64,000 nucleotides of DNA from Candidatus Zymogenus saltonus (GTDB lineage: Bacteria > Desulfobacterota > Zymogenia > Zymogenales > Zymogenaceae), in contig JAFGIX010000057.1 in the NCBI GenBank assembly GCA_016929395.1, positions 16,422 to 80,421 on the forward strand, given 5' to 3'. Below the pieces are notes generated by a model. The model did no database searches. It was not told where the DNA came from and worked only from the letters and a program-made list of their open reading frames with translations. Of the stretch, positions 36,735 to 46,071 are shown one piece after another (within the stretch, counting starts at the first letter, position 1; each line of letters opens with the position of its first letter). Position numbers and translations under genes: made by a program.

Positions 36735-37511
36735 ATGAATAACTTTAAGCCTTTCCTTATCTGGACGATAATTTTTCTGTTTCCCGTCTCCGGCTGCTCG
36801 CTTTTCAATATGGGGGTCAAGAGCAGGCATAACACCTACATACCTCCGTCTGAGGATAAGGTGTCGATTACGACCGAAAAGATCCCACCAGCGGAGGTGG
36901 TCGATACCTTCGAGGGGATGGCTTCCTGGTACGGGCCGAAATTCCACGGGAAAAAGACCGCCAGCGGCGAGATATTCGACATGTACGAGCTTACTGCCGC
37001 CCACAAGAGCCTTCCCATGGGAACCAAGTGCATCGTCACCAATCTTGAAAACAACAAGTCGGTAACGGTGAGGATCAACGACCGGGGCCCGTTCGCCAAG
37101 GAGAGGGTCATAGATCTATCATACGCCTCGGCGAAGGTTATCGACATGATCCACTCGGGGACGATCAAGGTAAGGGTCGAGGTGCTTGCCGGGGAGGCCA
37201 CCGAGGAATTGGAGACAGCAACCGCCCCCGAATCCACAACGGACGATACGCCCAAACTCAACAACACCGGCGAGTACAAGGTTTACTTCACTATTCAGGT
37301 CGGCTCGTTCTCCAGCAGGGAGAATGCCGAGAGGCTTTCGGAGACGATAAAGGGTTACATCGAAAACGTATGGATCGAGGAGTTCGTCACCACGGAGTCG
37401 ACCTATTACCGCGTTCGGGCGGGGAAATTCCCCACCAAGGAAGACGCGGAGAAGGGCGCCGAGGTTCTCTCGGAGGCCGGACACTCGGGATTCATCACCG
37501 AGATAAAGTAG
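36735..37511 (+). CDS. rlpA: RlpA-like septal ring lytic transglycosylase with SPOR domain
   Basis: Lipoprotein with cleavage at the Cys in PVSGCSLF. The double-psi barrel starts at [38 protein letters not shown] and includes VRINDRGPF. The C-terminal SPOR domain, [23 protein letters not shown], binds denuded peptidoglycan. The ATG at 36735 was chosen over 36726 because GAGGA lies at the right distance. 258 aa, 44 bp after plsB. Confidence 0.9.
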   Translation: MNNFKPFLIWTIIFLFPVSGCSLFNMGVKSRHNTYIPPSEDKVSITTEKIPPAEVVDTFEGMASWYGPKFHGKKTASGEIFDMYELTAAHKSLPMGTKCIVTNLENNKSVTVRINDRGPFAKERVIDLSYASAKVIDMIHSGTIKVRVEVLAGEATEELETATAPESTTDDTPKLNNTGEYKVYFTIQVGSFSSRENAERLSETIKGYIENVWIEEFVTTESTYYRVRAGKFPTKEDAEKGAEVLSEAGHSGFITEIK

Positions 37512-37669
37512 AGGGAGAGCGGGCTGCCATCTGATTCGTGCCGTGTCAAAGGGGCCGACCTTTTGTAAGGTGGTTTTCGGTCTTGAAGTAGGGTTTGAAG
37601 TAGGATTTAATAAATAGAACACCCTTTTAATTTCAAGATCGGGGCCTTTAAAAACCTGTTTTGTTTAAT

Positions 37670-38170
37670 ATGGACGAAAAGCTAAAAAAGGGACTGTCTT
37701 CACTGACCTACGGTCTTTACGTCGTCACCGTGGACGACGGCGAGACGAAGTGCGCAATGGTGGCGTCCTGGGTCTCTCAGGTATCCTACAATCCGCCAAG
37801 GATAATGGTTGGGATAAAGAAGGTGCGCTTCATCCACAATATCCTCATGGAATTGTCCGAAGTATCCAAAAAGGACGGCGACGTGCACTTCGGCCTGATG
37901 GTGGTTCAGAAGGGGAGGGAGACAGACCTCAAGAGAATAAAGGCCGGAGATCAAAAGAGCCTCTTTTCCGGCGACAACGTGATTGCGGGAAGGTCGGGGG
38001 CGCCTCTCTTCAACGACTACCTTTGTGCCTTCGAGCTGAAGTTAGTGGAGACTCTGGACGCCGGTGACCACACCCTCTTCATCGGGGAGGTTGAAGACGT
38101 CGTTATCACAGGGGATGGGCCTCCCTCATCGACTTTGGATTACAAAAAGGTCTACATCGGGGATATTTAG
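37670..38170 (+). CDS. Flavin-reductase-like domain protein
   Basis: 166 aa with the flavin reductase start LKKGLSSLTYGLYVVTVDDGETKCAMVASWVSQVSYNPPRIMVGIKK and end DHTLFIGEVEDVVI. It should bind FMN and may reduce it, or act as a flavoredoxin-like electron carrier. The ATG at 37670 was preferred to the TTG at 37661. It precedes a small gene by 12 bp. Confidence 0.85.
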   Translation: MDEKLKKGLSSLTYGLYVVTVDDGETKCAMVASWVSQVSYNPPRIMVGIKKVRFIHNILMELSEVSKKDGDVHFGLMVVQKGRETDLKRIKAGDQKSLFSGDNVIAGRSGAPLFNDYLCAFELKLVETLDAGDHTLFIGEVEDVVITGDGPPSSTLDYKKVYIGDI

Positions 38171-38182
38171 GGAGGACGAAGC

Positions 38183-38422
38183 ATGATCTCAAAGGAGGAG
38201 ATAAGGGAGGAGCAGAAGAAGATCAACAGGCTGAGGACCTTGGTCGACCTCACCATAAGCATCATCCTTCAGGGCGACCTCCCCATCGAGAGGGCCCAGA
38301 GGCTCGTGGAGGGGGTGAAGAATCAGGCGATTGCCCTCTTTCCGGGAAAGGAGGAGACCTTCGAGCTTATCTACAGGCCCCGCTTCAACAGGGCGATAAT
38401 GGAACGATACGGGCTTCATTAA
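38183..38422 (+). CDS. Small conserved-looking protein of unknown function
   Basis: 79 aa, rich in charged residues, predicted all-helical (ISKEEIREEQKKINRLRTLVDLTISIILQGDLP). No known domain recognised. It has a strong GGGAGGA site 5-9 bp upstream and follows the flavin-reductase-like gene by 12 bp, so it is probably expressed with it. Confidence 0.7.
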   Translation: MISKEEIREEQKKINRLRTLVDLTISIILQGDLPIERAQRLVEGVKNQAIALFPGKEETFELIYRPRFNRAIMERYGLH

Positions 38423-38707
38423 TGGCCGCCCATCCGGCCGTCCTGACTCTGCGGCTTTGGTCGAATTCTTCTGACCAGGCCCAACCGCTCATTTTCCGAA
38501 GCAGACTCCCGAACATCGCCCCGTCCCGCCGCTCGTTGGAACACAAGAAAATAAGCCGACCGTCATTTAAACCCGCTTCCGGTCACACAATCCGCTTATC
38601 CAGCCAGCCGTTGTCCCGGCGGCCTTACAGCTCCACCGGATGAATCTTGAGTATATACGCTGCACCGCCTCATACCGGCGTCAATTCTGCAATGTCAGCT
38701 CCCCGAC

Positions 38708-38730
38708 AGAGAGAGAGAGAGAGAGAGAGA
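38708..38730. repeat. (GA)11 microsatellite
   Basis: Eleven consecutive AG/GA dinucleotides in non-coding sequence. Confidence 0.95.
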
Positions 38731-38811
38731 AGTGCCGCATCATTTAAAAGACACAAATACTTCAATCACCACGTTTGTCCCCCAGCGATTTCCAATCCTT
38801 CTCACCCCCGG

Positions 38812-38971
38812 CCGAACCTCAAACATCCCCTCGGCCCGAAACCTGTTGGCCCCGACAACCATTTTGTCCACAAGCTTTTGATCACGCAATCCGTTTAACC
38901 CGCCGCCCTTTGGCCCCTATAAACATTTGATCCACCACCTGTTGGTTCAGTAATCCATTTGGACCACCGCC
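38812..38971. repeat. Degenerate ~32-bp tandem repeat
   Basis: Five diverged units at 38812-38843, 38844-38873, 38874-38907, 38908-38939 and 38940-38971. On the minus strand each starts GG(C/T)GG(T/C)GG and contains AAATGG-like and CCAACA-like parts. Unit lengths are 30-34 bp. Confidence 0.65.
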
Positions 38972-39110
38972 TGATTTTCCACCATCACCAACACCCTATT
39001 TTTTACCCCGATCATCACCCTTACTTTTAGATTAAGCTTCTCTCCTCATCAAGTTTCTTCCGCTTCCCATCCGACTAAATGACAGAGAAACAATAGGGGC
39101 CGAAGTTTTT

Positions 39111-40046
39111 TTAGGGCCAGCGCTTCTTGATGAACGACAGGACAAGCTCCTCGTACATATCGGTGTAGTCTTCGTAGCCCATCGTGTGGGTACAGCCGGA
39201 GAAGAAGTATATCTCCTTGTCTTCGGCACCTGCGGCATCGTACATCTCGGTCGAGTATTCCGGCTTTATGTTGAGGTCTCCATCGCAGTGTAGTATAAGC
39301 GTGGGCACAACAACCTCTTTTATCGCCAGGATTGGGGCGACTTCACTCGGCTTGAAATGCGCCCTTATTCCCGCCAAAAGGAGGGCGGAGTCGACTATCG
39401 GGAACCTCGGTAGGCCGTAGAGGGCCTTTGCGTAGTCCGAAACTATTATCGGAAGCGACGGGTAGCTCGAATCCTCGATCAGGAGCTTTATCCTGTCGTC
39501 GTTTGCGGCGGCCATGATGGCTATCGCCGCCCCCATCGACTCCCCTAAGACGCCGAGCTGCTCGAGATTACAGTCGCCGCGCTTCTCAAGGTAGTCTACC
39601 GCGGATGAGACGTCATGACTCTCGTAATAGCCAAAGGTGCAAAAATCTCCCTCTGAGAGACCGTGGTACCTGTGGTCGTAGGCGAGGACGTTGTATCCAG
39701 CCCTTGCGAGCATCCCTGAATATTTTAGGGAGCCTATCCTGTTGTCGTTCTGGCCGTGAAGGACGATAAATGTGGGCGATTCTTTGCTCTTACCTGGAAT
39801 GAACCACCCCTTGAGCGTTAGCTTTTCGCCGTCCACATCCTTCGGATCTTTGAGCGTCGTAAACTCTATTTCCTCGGGTTTAACGCCATAGTCGGCCAGG
39901 TCGTGAAATTTTTTCTCTGCGATCTTCTCCTCAATCGTCGCTGTCTCGAATCTTATGATCTCCCCCGAAAAGAACCATATGGCGTACCCGAAACCTAAAA
40001 CGATAATCAGAAGGAGGACTAACGCCGCTTTTTTGACAAACTTCAT
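39111..40046 (-). CDS. Alpha/beta hydrolase (membrane-anchored)
   Basis: 311 aa with an N-terminal membrane anchor (residues 7-28) and a hydrolase domain. The nucleophile elbow is GESMGA and the likely catalytic His is in GCTHTMGY. The oxyanion HGQNDNR motif replaces the more usual HG.GG. Substrate is unknown. It is followed by a second hydrolase gene upstream in the same direction, 34 bp away. Confidence 0.82.
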   Translation of the reverse strand: MKFVKKAALVLLLIIVLGFGYAIWFFSGEIIRFETATIEEKIAEKKFHDLADYGVKPEEIEFTTLKDPKDVDGEKLTLKGWFIPGKSKESPTFIVLHGQNDNRIGSLKYSGMLARAGYNVLAYDHRYHGLSEGDFCTFGYYESHDVSSAVDYLEKRGDCNLEQLGVLGESMGAAIAIMAAANDDRIKLLIEDSSYPSLPIIVSDYAKALYGLPRFPIVDSALLLAGIRAHFKPSEVAPILAIKEVVVPTLILHCDGDLNIKPEYSTEMYDAAGAEDKEIYFFSGCTHTMGYEDYTDMYEELVLSFIKKRWP

Positions 40047-40080
40047 TTTTTTATCCTAAAAATATTAAAAATTCGGTTCT

Positions 40081-40848
40081 CTATTTCACCTTTTTCTTCA
40101 GCCATTCCAAAATATCTCCCGCCACGTCTTCCCAGCCGTTTTCCGTCATCAGGTTGTGGCCGATATCCTTGTAGAGTTTGAAATCGGCTTTATATGCCCT
40201 TGCGGTCCTCCTCTCGTTTCTCGGCGGGAAAAAGTAGTCGTGCCCCGATGCAAGGAGTAAAACGGGAGACGAGACCCTCTTCGGCCTGAGCCATACCAGG
40301 GGAACGGTCAGGCCCAACAAGGCAAGGGAAGACTCCGGACCGCTCTTTTTAAAGCCCTCCTCAGATACTTTTTTCGGGGCATTGTAAAGGAACAAATGCC
40401 TGTACATCTTTTCCGACTTTACCTTGACCGGCATCAAGAGGGTAAGTCTGATCATCTCTATCGGATACTGGAAGATCATCTTTATCATTGTGATTGTGGG
40501 GAGTCTTCTAAAGGTGGCCGGGGCAACCAGCACCGCCGCCGGGGCCTTGTTTCGTTCGAGGTACTTCATCGTCGCAAAGCCCCCCATGCTGTGACCGACA
40601 ATAATTGGGTTTCCGATTTTTCCTTTCGTCGCCTCGATCTCCCTCACGTAGTCCATCATCGTCTTTCCCTTCAGCCCCGCCTCCTCCCTCCTCTCCCCGT
40701 GGCCGGGTAGTTCGAGGGCATAGCAGGAAAAACCCGCCTTTGAAAAATATTCCATGAAGTTTTGCCAGCACCAATCGCCGTGCCAGGCCCCGTGGACGAA
40801 CAGGATCGGCGTCTCAAAAACCTTTTTTTTGGGCATCATCTCTTTCAT
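40081..40848 (-). CDS. Alpha/beta hydrolase (lipase-like, soluble)
   Basis: 255 aa with ILFVHGAWHGDWCWQNF near the N-terminus, the nucleophile elbow GHSMGGFA and a C-terminal DIGHNLMTE His. No signal peptide is obvious. It probably forms a transcript with the membrane-anchored hydrolase gene downstream. Substrate cannot be inferred. Confidence 0.82.
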   Translation of the reverse strand: MKEMMPKKKVFETPILFVHGAWHGDWCWQNFMEYFSKAGFSCYALELPGHGERREEAGLKGKTMMDYVREIEATKGKIGNPIIVGHSMGGFATMKYLERNKAPAAVLVAPATFRRLPTITMIKMIFQYPIEMIRLTLLMPVKVKSEKMYRHLFLYNAPKKVSEEGFKKSGPESSLALLGLTVPLVWLRPKRVSSPVLLLASGHDYFFPPRNERRTARAYKADFKLYKDIGHNLMTENGWEDVAGDILEWLKKKVK

Positions 40849-40967
40849 AATATGTATCCTTTTAACAGAAAATTGGTACTCATTAAAAACATTGTATATA
40901 TAGCCATATGGGCTTTAGGATAACTTATCAGAAATCAGATACGGCAAAATAAAACGCTTTGAACCGA

Positions 40968-41678
40968 TCACTCTTTTGAATCCGTCTTTTCTCTCTTTTT
41001 CTCGACAGAGGCGATTTTATCGAGTATCCCGTTTATGAAGGAAGGGCTGTCAGCCGTTCCGTATCTCTTGGCGATCTCAATTGCCTCGTTCATCGAAACG
41101 CTGGACGGGATGTCGTCCGCAAACATCAGCTCGAAGATGGCAAACCTGAGGATGTTTCTGTCCACCACTCCCATCCTGTCGAGCTTCCAGTTCTCGGAGG
41201 TCTCGTTGATTATTTTATCTATCCTCTTCCGATGTTTGCAAACGCCCCTTACCAGAAACAGGAAAAACGGTATGGCGGTCTCGTCGGTCTTGAAGCTGTC
41301 CTTGAAGACATCGATTGCCCTTTCCATTTCGGGATCGAGGATATTGTTGTTTTCAAAGCCGTTCACTTCCGTCTCGGCATATTCATCGCCGGCCTGTTCA
41401 AGAATATCTATTTTTTCAGTTTTTGAGTTTTTGATTTTTTGGTCTTTTACGGAATCATCTTTTATGGTAGCGTTTTTTATGTTAGCTATTTCGGTCTCTA
41501 TTTTGGTCTTTTGGCGGGATTTGGAATTATCTCCAATGTGTGATTCGCTTTTTACCGACCCCTCAGCTCCATCATCTTTGGAATCCTTTATATAAGCGGC
41601 TTCCTTCCCCGGTGGATTCATATCGATCTGAAAAAGAAACTGAAGCGCCAATTCCCTTGCCCTTCTTCTCTTTCCCAA
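40968..41678 (-). CDS. nusB: Transcription antitermination factor NusB with a low-complexity insertion
   Basis: NusB binds boxA RNA with NusE in rRNA antitermination. The N-terminus [19 protein letters not shown] and the C-terminal half ([70 protein letters not shown]) are standard. I chose the TTG at 41678 because GGGGGA lies 7 bp before it; an open frame to 41741 adds 21 unrelated residues without a ribosome site. This gives 236 aa, about 90 longer than usual, from a K/I/D/N-rich insertion at residues 27-110. It ends the riboflavin superoperon. Confidence 0.9.
   Translation of the reverse strand: MGKRRRARELALQFLFQIDMNPPGKEAAYIKDSKDDGAEGSVKSESHIGDNSKSRQKTKIETEIANIKNATIKDDSVKDQKIKNSKTEKIDILEQAGDEYAETEVNGFENNNILDPEMERAIDVFKDSFKTDETAIPFFLFLVRGVCKHRKRIDKIINETSENWKLDRMGVVDRNILRFAIFELMFADDIPSSVSMNEAIEIAKRYGTADSPSFINGILDKIASVEKKREKTDSKE
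41411..41445. repeat. 8-bp degenerate tandem repeat inside nusB
   Basis: Four units of the type TTTTT(C/G)A(G/T) on the plus strand within the low-complexity insertion of nusB. Confidence 0.6.
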
Positions 41679-41991
41679 GATTGAATCCCCCGTTAAAAAA
41701 TTGGAAAAGAAATTTTTAACTACAGCCGATATATCAAACAAACTTTAAACAAACTTGCAGACTTGTCATCACGCCGTCATCCCCATACCCCCGTTATCCC
41801 CGTCCCCCCTATCTCCCCCATTATTCCCAATCCCCTATTTCCCCATCGCCTCCTTTCAGGTCCTGCCCCGCTTTCCCTGTTTTCCCGATCTCGGCTGGCC
41901 ACCCTTCCCGCCCATCCGACCCTGCCTGAGCTTCCCAAACTCAAGACCCCCTCGGTTTATCCGCCAAGCTCTCGGCTGGGAAGGGACGAGA
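41679..41991. other. 313-bp non-coding spacer between ribH and nusB
   Basis: Very C-rich on the plus strand, G-rich on the sense strand of the surrounding genes. It contains a long G-quadruplex array (41781-41844) and the nusB ribosome site. Confidence 0.7.
41781..41844 (-). other. G-quadruplex array in the nusB leader
   Basis: Eight G-tracts on the minus strand of lengths 4, 4, 3, 5, 6, 4, 5 and 4 in 5' to 3' order, with all loops 2 to 6 nt. This is enough for two adjacent quadruplexes on the RNA-sense strand, about 100 bp before the nusB start. Confidence 0.75.
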
Positions 41992-42462
41992 CTATTTCTT
42001 GATCTCGGCCATGAGATTGACCATCTCGATGGCAGTGACGGCGGCGTCGTAGCCCTTGTTTCCCGATTTGGATCCTGCCCTCTCGATGGCTTGTTCTATA
42101 TTGTCGGTCGTGATGATCCCGTAGGATACGGGTATGTTGCTTTCCATGGAGAGCCTTGCCACACCCTTGGCCGACTCCGCGGCGATATATTCGAAGTGCG
42201 GAGTTGAGCCCCTGATTACGGCCCCTATGCAGATTATGGCGTCGTATTTTCCAAGCTCCACCAATTTTCTCGCCATCTGGGGAACCTCAAACGCGCCCGG
42301 GACCCTGTAGACGTGGATGTCTTCATCCGCCCCACCGTGCCTCAGTATGGCGTCCGTTGCGCCGTCGAGCAGCTTGTCTCCGATAAAGCTGTTGAACCTC
42401 GAAAGGATCACTCCGAACTTCAGTCCCTTGGCTTCTATTTTACCCTCGATATGCCTGGGCAT
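41992..42462 (-). CDS. ribH: 6,7-dimethyl-8-ribityllumazine synthase
   Basis: 156-aa enzyme for the penultimate riboflavin step. Landmarks: [85 protein letters not shown]. Normal length. It follows ribBA by 9 bp and precedes nusB after a repeat-filled spacer. Confidence 0.96.
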   Translation of the reverse strand: MPRHIEGKIEAKGLKFGVILSRFNSFIGDKLLDGATDAILRHGGADEDIHVYRVPGAFEVPQMARKLVELGKYDAIICIGAVIRGSTPHFEYIAAESAKGVARLSMESNIPVSYGIITTDNIEQAIERAGSKSGNKGYDAAVTAIEMVNLMAEIKK

Positions 42463-42471
42463 CTAGGCCTC

Positions 42472-43677
42472 CTATACCTTTTTTAATAAATGACCCATCT
42501 TCTGTCGCTTTGTCTTTAAATACTTGATATTGTTTTCTCCCGGCTCGATCTCGATCGGCACCCTTTCCACCACTTCAAGATTGTACCCCTTGAGCCCAAT
42601 GATCTTCTTCGGATTGTTTGTAAGGAGCTTGATTTTGTGTACCCCAAGATCCACCAGAATCTGGGCGCCCAGTCCGTAATCCCTGAGGTCGGCCTTGAAG
42701 CCCAGCTTTTCGTTCGCCTCCACCGTGTCTAATCCGTGATCCTGAAGCTCGTAGGCCTTGATCTTGTTCATAAGGCCTATCCCCCTTCCCTCCTGGTTCA
42801 TGTATATCAGGACGCCCTTCCCCTCCTCGGATATTATCTTGAGGGCGGCCTGGAGCTGGTCTCCGCAGTCGCACCTCAGCGACCCCAGAACGTCCCCGGT
42901 CAGACACGCGCTGTGGACCCTCACCATGACCTCATCGTCGGGGGCGAAATCACCCAGAATCAACGCCAGGTGCTCGTGGGGATCAACATCGTTTCTGTAG
43001 GCGATAGCCTTGAAGCTTACTCCGAACTTCGTTGGAACAGTGGTCTCGGCTGTCCTGTGTACCAGAAGCTCCGTCCTCATCCTGTACTCGATAATGTCCT
43101 TCACTGTGGCTATCTTTATCCTGTGTTTCTCCGAGAACTCCTCGAGGTCGGGCATCCGGGCCATAGTCCCATCGTCCTTCATCACCTCGCATATCACCCC
43201 GTAGGGCTTAAGCCCCGAAAGCCTCGCAAGGTCAACCGAACCCTCGGTCTGTCCCGTCCGGAAAAGAACGCCCCCGTTTTTCGCGATCAGAGGGAAGATA
43301 TGACCGGGCCTCACGAGATCGTCGGTTGTGGCTTCGTCGGCAACGGCGGTCAACACCGTTGTGGCCCGATCGTGGGCCGAAATCCCGGTCGTTATTCCCT
43401 TTTTCGCCTCAATGGAAACGGTAAAGGCGGTCTGGAACGGCGACGTGTTCTCAGAGACCATAAGGGGAAGGTTCAAAGACCTCGCCTTATCTTCCGTCAG
43501 GGAAAGGCATATCAGCCCCCTCCCGTATTTAGCCATGAAGTTTATGGCCTCAGGGGTGACCTTTTCAGCCGCAATAAAGAGATCCCCCTCGTTCTCGCGG
43601 TCCTCGTCATCGACCAAGATGATCATCTTCCCCTCTTTTAAATCATCCAATATCTCAGGAATCGGCGTTGTCGGCAT
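42472..43677 (-). CDS. ribBA: Bifunctional DHBP synthase / GTP cyclohydrolase II
   Basis: Two riboflavin-pathway activities in one protein. The RibB half shows [23 protein letters not shown] and [13 protein letters not shown]; the RibA half shows [22 protein letters not shown], with the zinc cysteines, and [14 protein letters not shown] [10 protein letters not shown]. The start is the ATG at 43677 ([10 protein letters not shown]), with AGGAGA 8 bp before it; an open frame to 43758 is not used. 401 aa. Confidence 0.95.
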   Translation of the reverse strand: MPTTPIPEILDDLKEGKMIILVDDEDRENEGDLFIAAEKVTPEAINFMAKYGRGLICLSLTEDKARSLNLPLMVSENTSPFQTAFTVSIEAKKGITTGISAHDRATTVLTAVADEATTDDLVRPGHIFPLIAKNGGVLFRTGQTEGSVDLARLSGLKPYGVICEVMKDDGTMARMPDLEEFSEKHRIKIATVKDIIEYRMRTELLVHRTAETTVPTKFGVSFKAIAYRNDVDPHEHLALILGDFAPDDEVMVRVHSACLTGDVLGSLRCDCGDQLQAALKIISEEGKGVLIYMNQEGRGIGLMNKIKAYELQDHGLDTVEANEKLGFKADLRDYGLGAQILVDLGVHKIKLLTNNPKKIIGLKGYNLEVVERVPIEIEPGENNIKYLKTKRQKMGHLLKKV

Positions 43678-43709
43678 TCTATTTCTCCTAATCAAATATT
43701 CTATAGATT

Positions 43710-44354
43710 CTACAGGTACCCTTCCTCGGCCAGCTTTGTCAGCGTCAGGCCCTCCCACTTTTCCCTGTCTTTAGACAAAAACCTCTCCACATATTTTCCA
43801 ATTATATCCGCCTCCAAGTTCACCTCGTCCCCGACCTTAATGTCTAACAGGTTCGTGTTTTCCGCCGTGTGCCTTATTATGTTTATCGTGAACGAGTCAT
43901 CGGAGATGGAGTTTACCGTAAGGCTTATGCCGTTTACTGAAACGGAGCCCTTGTCTACGATGTATCTGAAGACGCCCCTGGGGGGGACTATCTTGATTAT
44001 GAGGCTGTCACTGTCCCTGTCGATACGCTTTACGGTCCCAACGCCGTCTACGTGCCCCTGTACCATGTGACCGCCCAGGCGGCCACCAAGTGCCAGCGCC
44101 TTTTCGAGATTGACGCGGTCCGATGTCCTTATGCCCTTAAGGGTCGAGCGGGAAACGGTCTCCGGGGAGGCCTCGACGCTGAAGCCCTTTCCCTCCACGG
44201 CAACCACGGTGAGACAAACACCGTCTACGCTGATGCTGTCTCCGATCTTAGTGTCGGTGAGGTCCATCCCGGTCTCGACCGTTATGATAGACACCTCCCC
44301 CGCCTTCCTGAGGCCTCTGACTATACCCACGTCCTCTATGATTCCGGTAAACAT
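43710..44354 (-). CDS. ribE: Riboflavin synthase, alpha subunit
   Basis: Two lumazine-binding repeats typical of the alpha subunit: [14 protein letters not shown] and the second [12 protein letters not shown] region, with [10 protein letters not shown]. The ATG at 44354 gives 214 aa; a TTG at 44363 is not needed. The start codon region is followed upstream by A-rich tandem repeats. Confidence 0.95.
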   Translation of the reverse strand: MFTGIIEDVGIVRGLRKAGEVSIITVETGMDLTDTKIGDSISVDGVCLTVVAVEGKGFSVEASPETVSRSTLKGIRTSDRVNLEKALALGGRLGGHMVQGHVDGVGTVKRIDRDSDSLIIKIVPPRGVFRYIVDKGSVSVNGISLTVNSISDDSFTINIIRHTAENTNLLDIKVGDEVNLEADIIGKYVERFLSKDREKWEGLTLTKLAEEGYL

Positions 44355-44363
44355 CGATAACAA

Positions 44364-44464
44364 AACACGCGATACTAAAAAAATTCGATACTAAAAAACG
44401 CGATATAAAAACACGTCATAAAAAAGTATTACCCATTCCCCCCATTATCCGCTCCCCACAAAAT
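44364..44464. repeat. Degenerate ~16-bp repeat between ribD and ribE
   Basis: The minus strand repeats a unit like CGCGTTTTTTAGTAT three to four times (about 44364-44430), the last copy running into the ribE start codon. The 5' end (44436-44460) is G-rich on the sense strand, with tracts of 4, 6 and 3 G. Confidence 0.5.
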
Positions 44465-45598
44465 TTAAACTCTCCCCTGACCCCCCATCCTGTAGCCGAC
44501 AACTGCTATGTCCTCGCCTATGCGACTGACTGATACGTTTTCCAGCTTGACCGCTCCCCCGATTTCCCTCGGCCCCTCACCCGCCGTCAGCCCCAGCGGG
44601 TCGCTTCCCGTGAGTATCCTCGGTGAATATATGAAGATTATTTTATCAAATTTACCATATTTGATGAAATAAGTAAAGACTTTTGCTCCCCCCTCCACGA
44701 GAAGGCTCATAATGTTGCGCCTTGCCAGTTCGCTCAACAGCCGGTCGAGATCGAGCCCCCCTTCCCTCCCCTCACCCCGCTTCAACCGGATGACCGTTGC
44801 CCCCGTCCCCTCGATCTTCTTTGCCATTTCCTCGTCGGCGCCTTCATCGGCCGCGATAATAACGTCGGCGCCCCCCTTTGTAAAGCCCTTTGTAAAGATA
44901 TTGGCCCCGGTATCGATCTCAAGCCTGGGGTCGATAATTACCTTCGTAGGGTTTCTCCCCACCGTCAGCCTTACGGTCAGCTCCGGATCGTCCGCCTTTA
45001 CCGTCCCTATCCCCACCAGGACGGCGTCGTACCTCTTTCTCAGCCCGTGGACGAACCTCCTCGCCCTCTCCGACGTTATCCATTTCGAGTCGCCTGTTGA
45101 GGTTGCCGTCTTTCCGTCCAGGGTCATCGCGGCCTTGAGAACCACAAATGGTCTCTTTTCAACGACGAATTTTTTGTACGCCTCGTAGAGCACCCTTATA
45201 TCTCTTCCCAGCCTTCCCCCCGGCTCAACGAATGAGACCTGGACACCGCCATCCTCGAGTATCCTTGCACCGCCTCCCATAACAATCGGGTTTGGGTCAT
45301 CGGTGCCGATGAATACCCTCTTTACGCCAGATTTCAAAATCGCCTCTGTGCACGGCGGAGTCCTTCCGTGGTGACTGCACGGCTCTAGGGTGACGTACAG
45401 GTCCGCCCCCTTTGCCCTTTTCCCTGCGGCATTGAGGGCCTCGGCCTCCCCGTGGGGATGCCCTGCCCCCTTATGAAAGCCCTCCCCCACAACCTCTCCC
45501 CCCAAAACCACAACAGCCCCAACCGGTGGATTGGGGCTTGTCCTGCCCTCGTATCTCCTTGCCAGCGTGAGGGCCCTCCTCATATATTTTTCTTCCAT
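44465..45598 (-). CDS. ribD: Bifunctional riboflavin deaminase/reductase
   Basis: 377 aa. The deaminase half contains GAGHPHGEAEAL (HGEAE) and the zinc cysteines in LEPCSHHGRTPPCTEAI. The reductase half has VVLKAAMTLDGKTATSTGDSKWITSERARRFVHGLR. Normal length. It overlaps or abuts nrdR at its 5' side by 0 bp (start 45598, nrdR stop 45599). Confidence 0.95.
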   Translation of the reverse strand: MEEKYMRRALTLARRYEGRTSPNPPVGAVVVLGGEVVGEGFHKGAGHPHGEAEALNAAGKRAKGADLYVTLEPCSHHGRTPPCTEAILKSGVKRVFIGTDDPNPIVMGGGARILEDGGVQVSFVEPGGRLGRDIRVLYEAYKKFVVEKRPFVVLKAAMTLDGKTATSTGDSKWITSERARRFVHGLRKRYDAVLVGIGTVKADDPELTVRLTVGRNPTKVIIDPRLEIDTGANIFTKGFTKGGADVIIAADEGADEEMAKKIEGTGATVIRLKRGEGREGGLDLDRLLSELARRNIMSLLVEGGAKVFTYFIKYGKFDKIIFIYSPRILTGSDPLGLTAGEGPREIGGAVKLENVSVSRIGEDIAVVGYRMGGQGRV

Positions 45599-46069
45599 CT
45601 ACTTTCTTTTGCCGTCCTTCTGATCTAAAAGATCCTTCAGCTCCGACATAAACTCGTTAATGTCTTTGAAGGACCGGTAGACCGACGCAAATCTGACGTA
45701 CGCCACCTCGTCGAGTCCGTGGAGGTGCTCCATCACGACCTCTCCTATGTCCGTGCTTTTTACCTCCCTCTCCGCCACATCTGTAAAGTTGGCCTCGATA
45801 GAATCGACCGTCTTCTCTATCACCGTAATGCTTATGGGGCGTTTCTCGCACGCCTTTATTATCCCCGAAAGGATCTTGTTTCTGTCAAACTGTTCCCGTC
45901 TGCCGTCCCTCTTTATCACCATGGGAAGCATCTCCTCCACCCTCTCGTAGGTAGTGAATCTCCTGCCGCAATCGTTACACTCCCTACGTCTGCGAATTAC
46001 ATGGCCGTCCTTGGAGAGCCTCGAATCGATGACCTTATTGTCCATAAATCCGCAAAATGGGCATTTCAC
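45599..46069 (-). CDS. nrdR: Transcriptional repressor NrdR
   Basis: 156 aa with an N-terminal zinc ribbon ([15 protein letters not shown] and [16 protein letters not shown]) and an ATP-cone domain ([16 protein letters not shown]). NrdR senses dATP/ATP and represses ribonucleotide reductase genes. Placement between the dCMP deaminase and ribD genes is typical of deltaproteobacteria. No NrdR box was recognised in the window. Confidence 0.96.
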   Translation of the reverse strand: MKCPFCGFMDNKVIDSRLSKDGHVIRRRRECNDCGRRFTTYERVEEMLPMVIKRDGRREQFDRNKILSGIIKACEKRPISITVIEKTVDSIEANFTDVAEREVKSTDIGEVVMEHLHGLDEVAYVRFASVYRSFKDINEFMSELKDLLDQKDGKRK

Positions 46070-46071
46070 TT

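Larger units (their letters stand above)
38423..39110. other. 688-bp non-coding low-complexity region
   Basis: Between the small-protein gene and a convergent hydrolase gene. It holds a (GA)11 tract, degenerate ~32-bp tandem repeats and C-rich sequence on the plus strand. Short open frames cross it but show no coding signal. Confidence 0.7.

Noticed and set aside
38423..38898. Open frames in the low-complexity region
   Set aside because: They follow from repeat composition, start without ribosome sites and show no domain or sensible amino-acid make-up.
38812..38971. Possible CRISPR array
   Set aside because: Units are contiguous and diverged, with no unique spacers and no cas genes.
43678..43758. 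Longer ribBA start
   Set aside because: It overlaps the ribE end, has no ribosome site and adds 27 residues not seen in the family.
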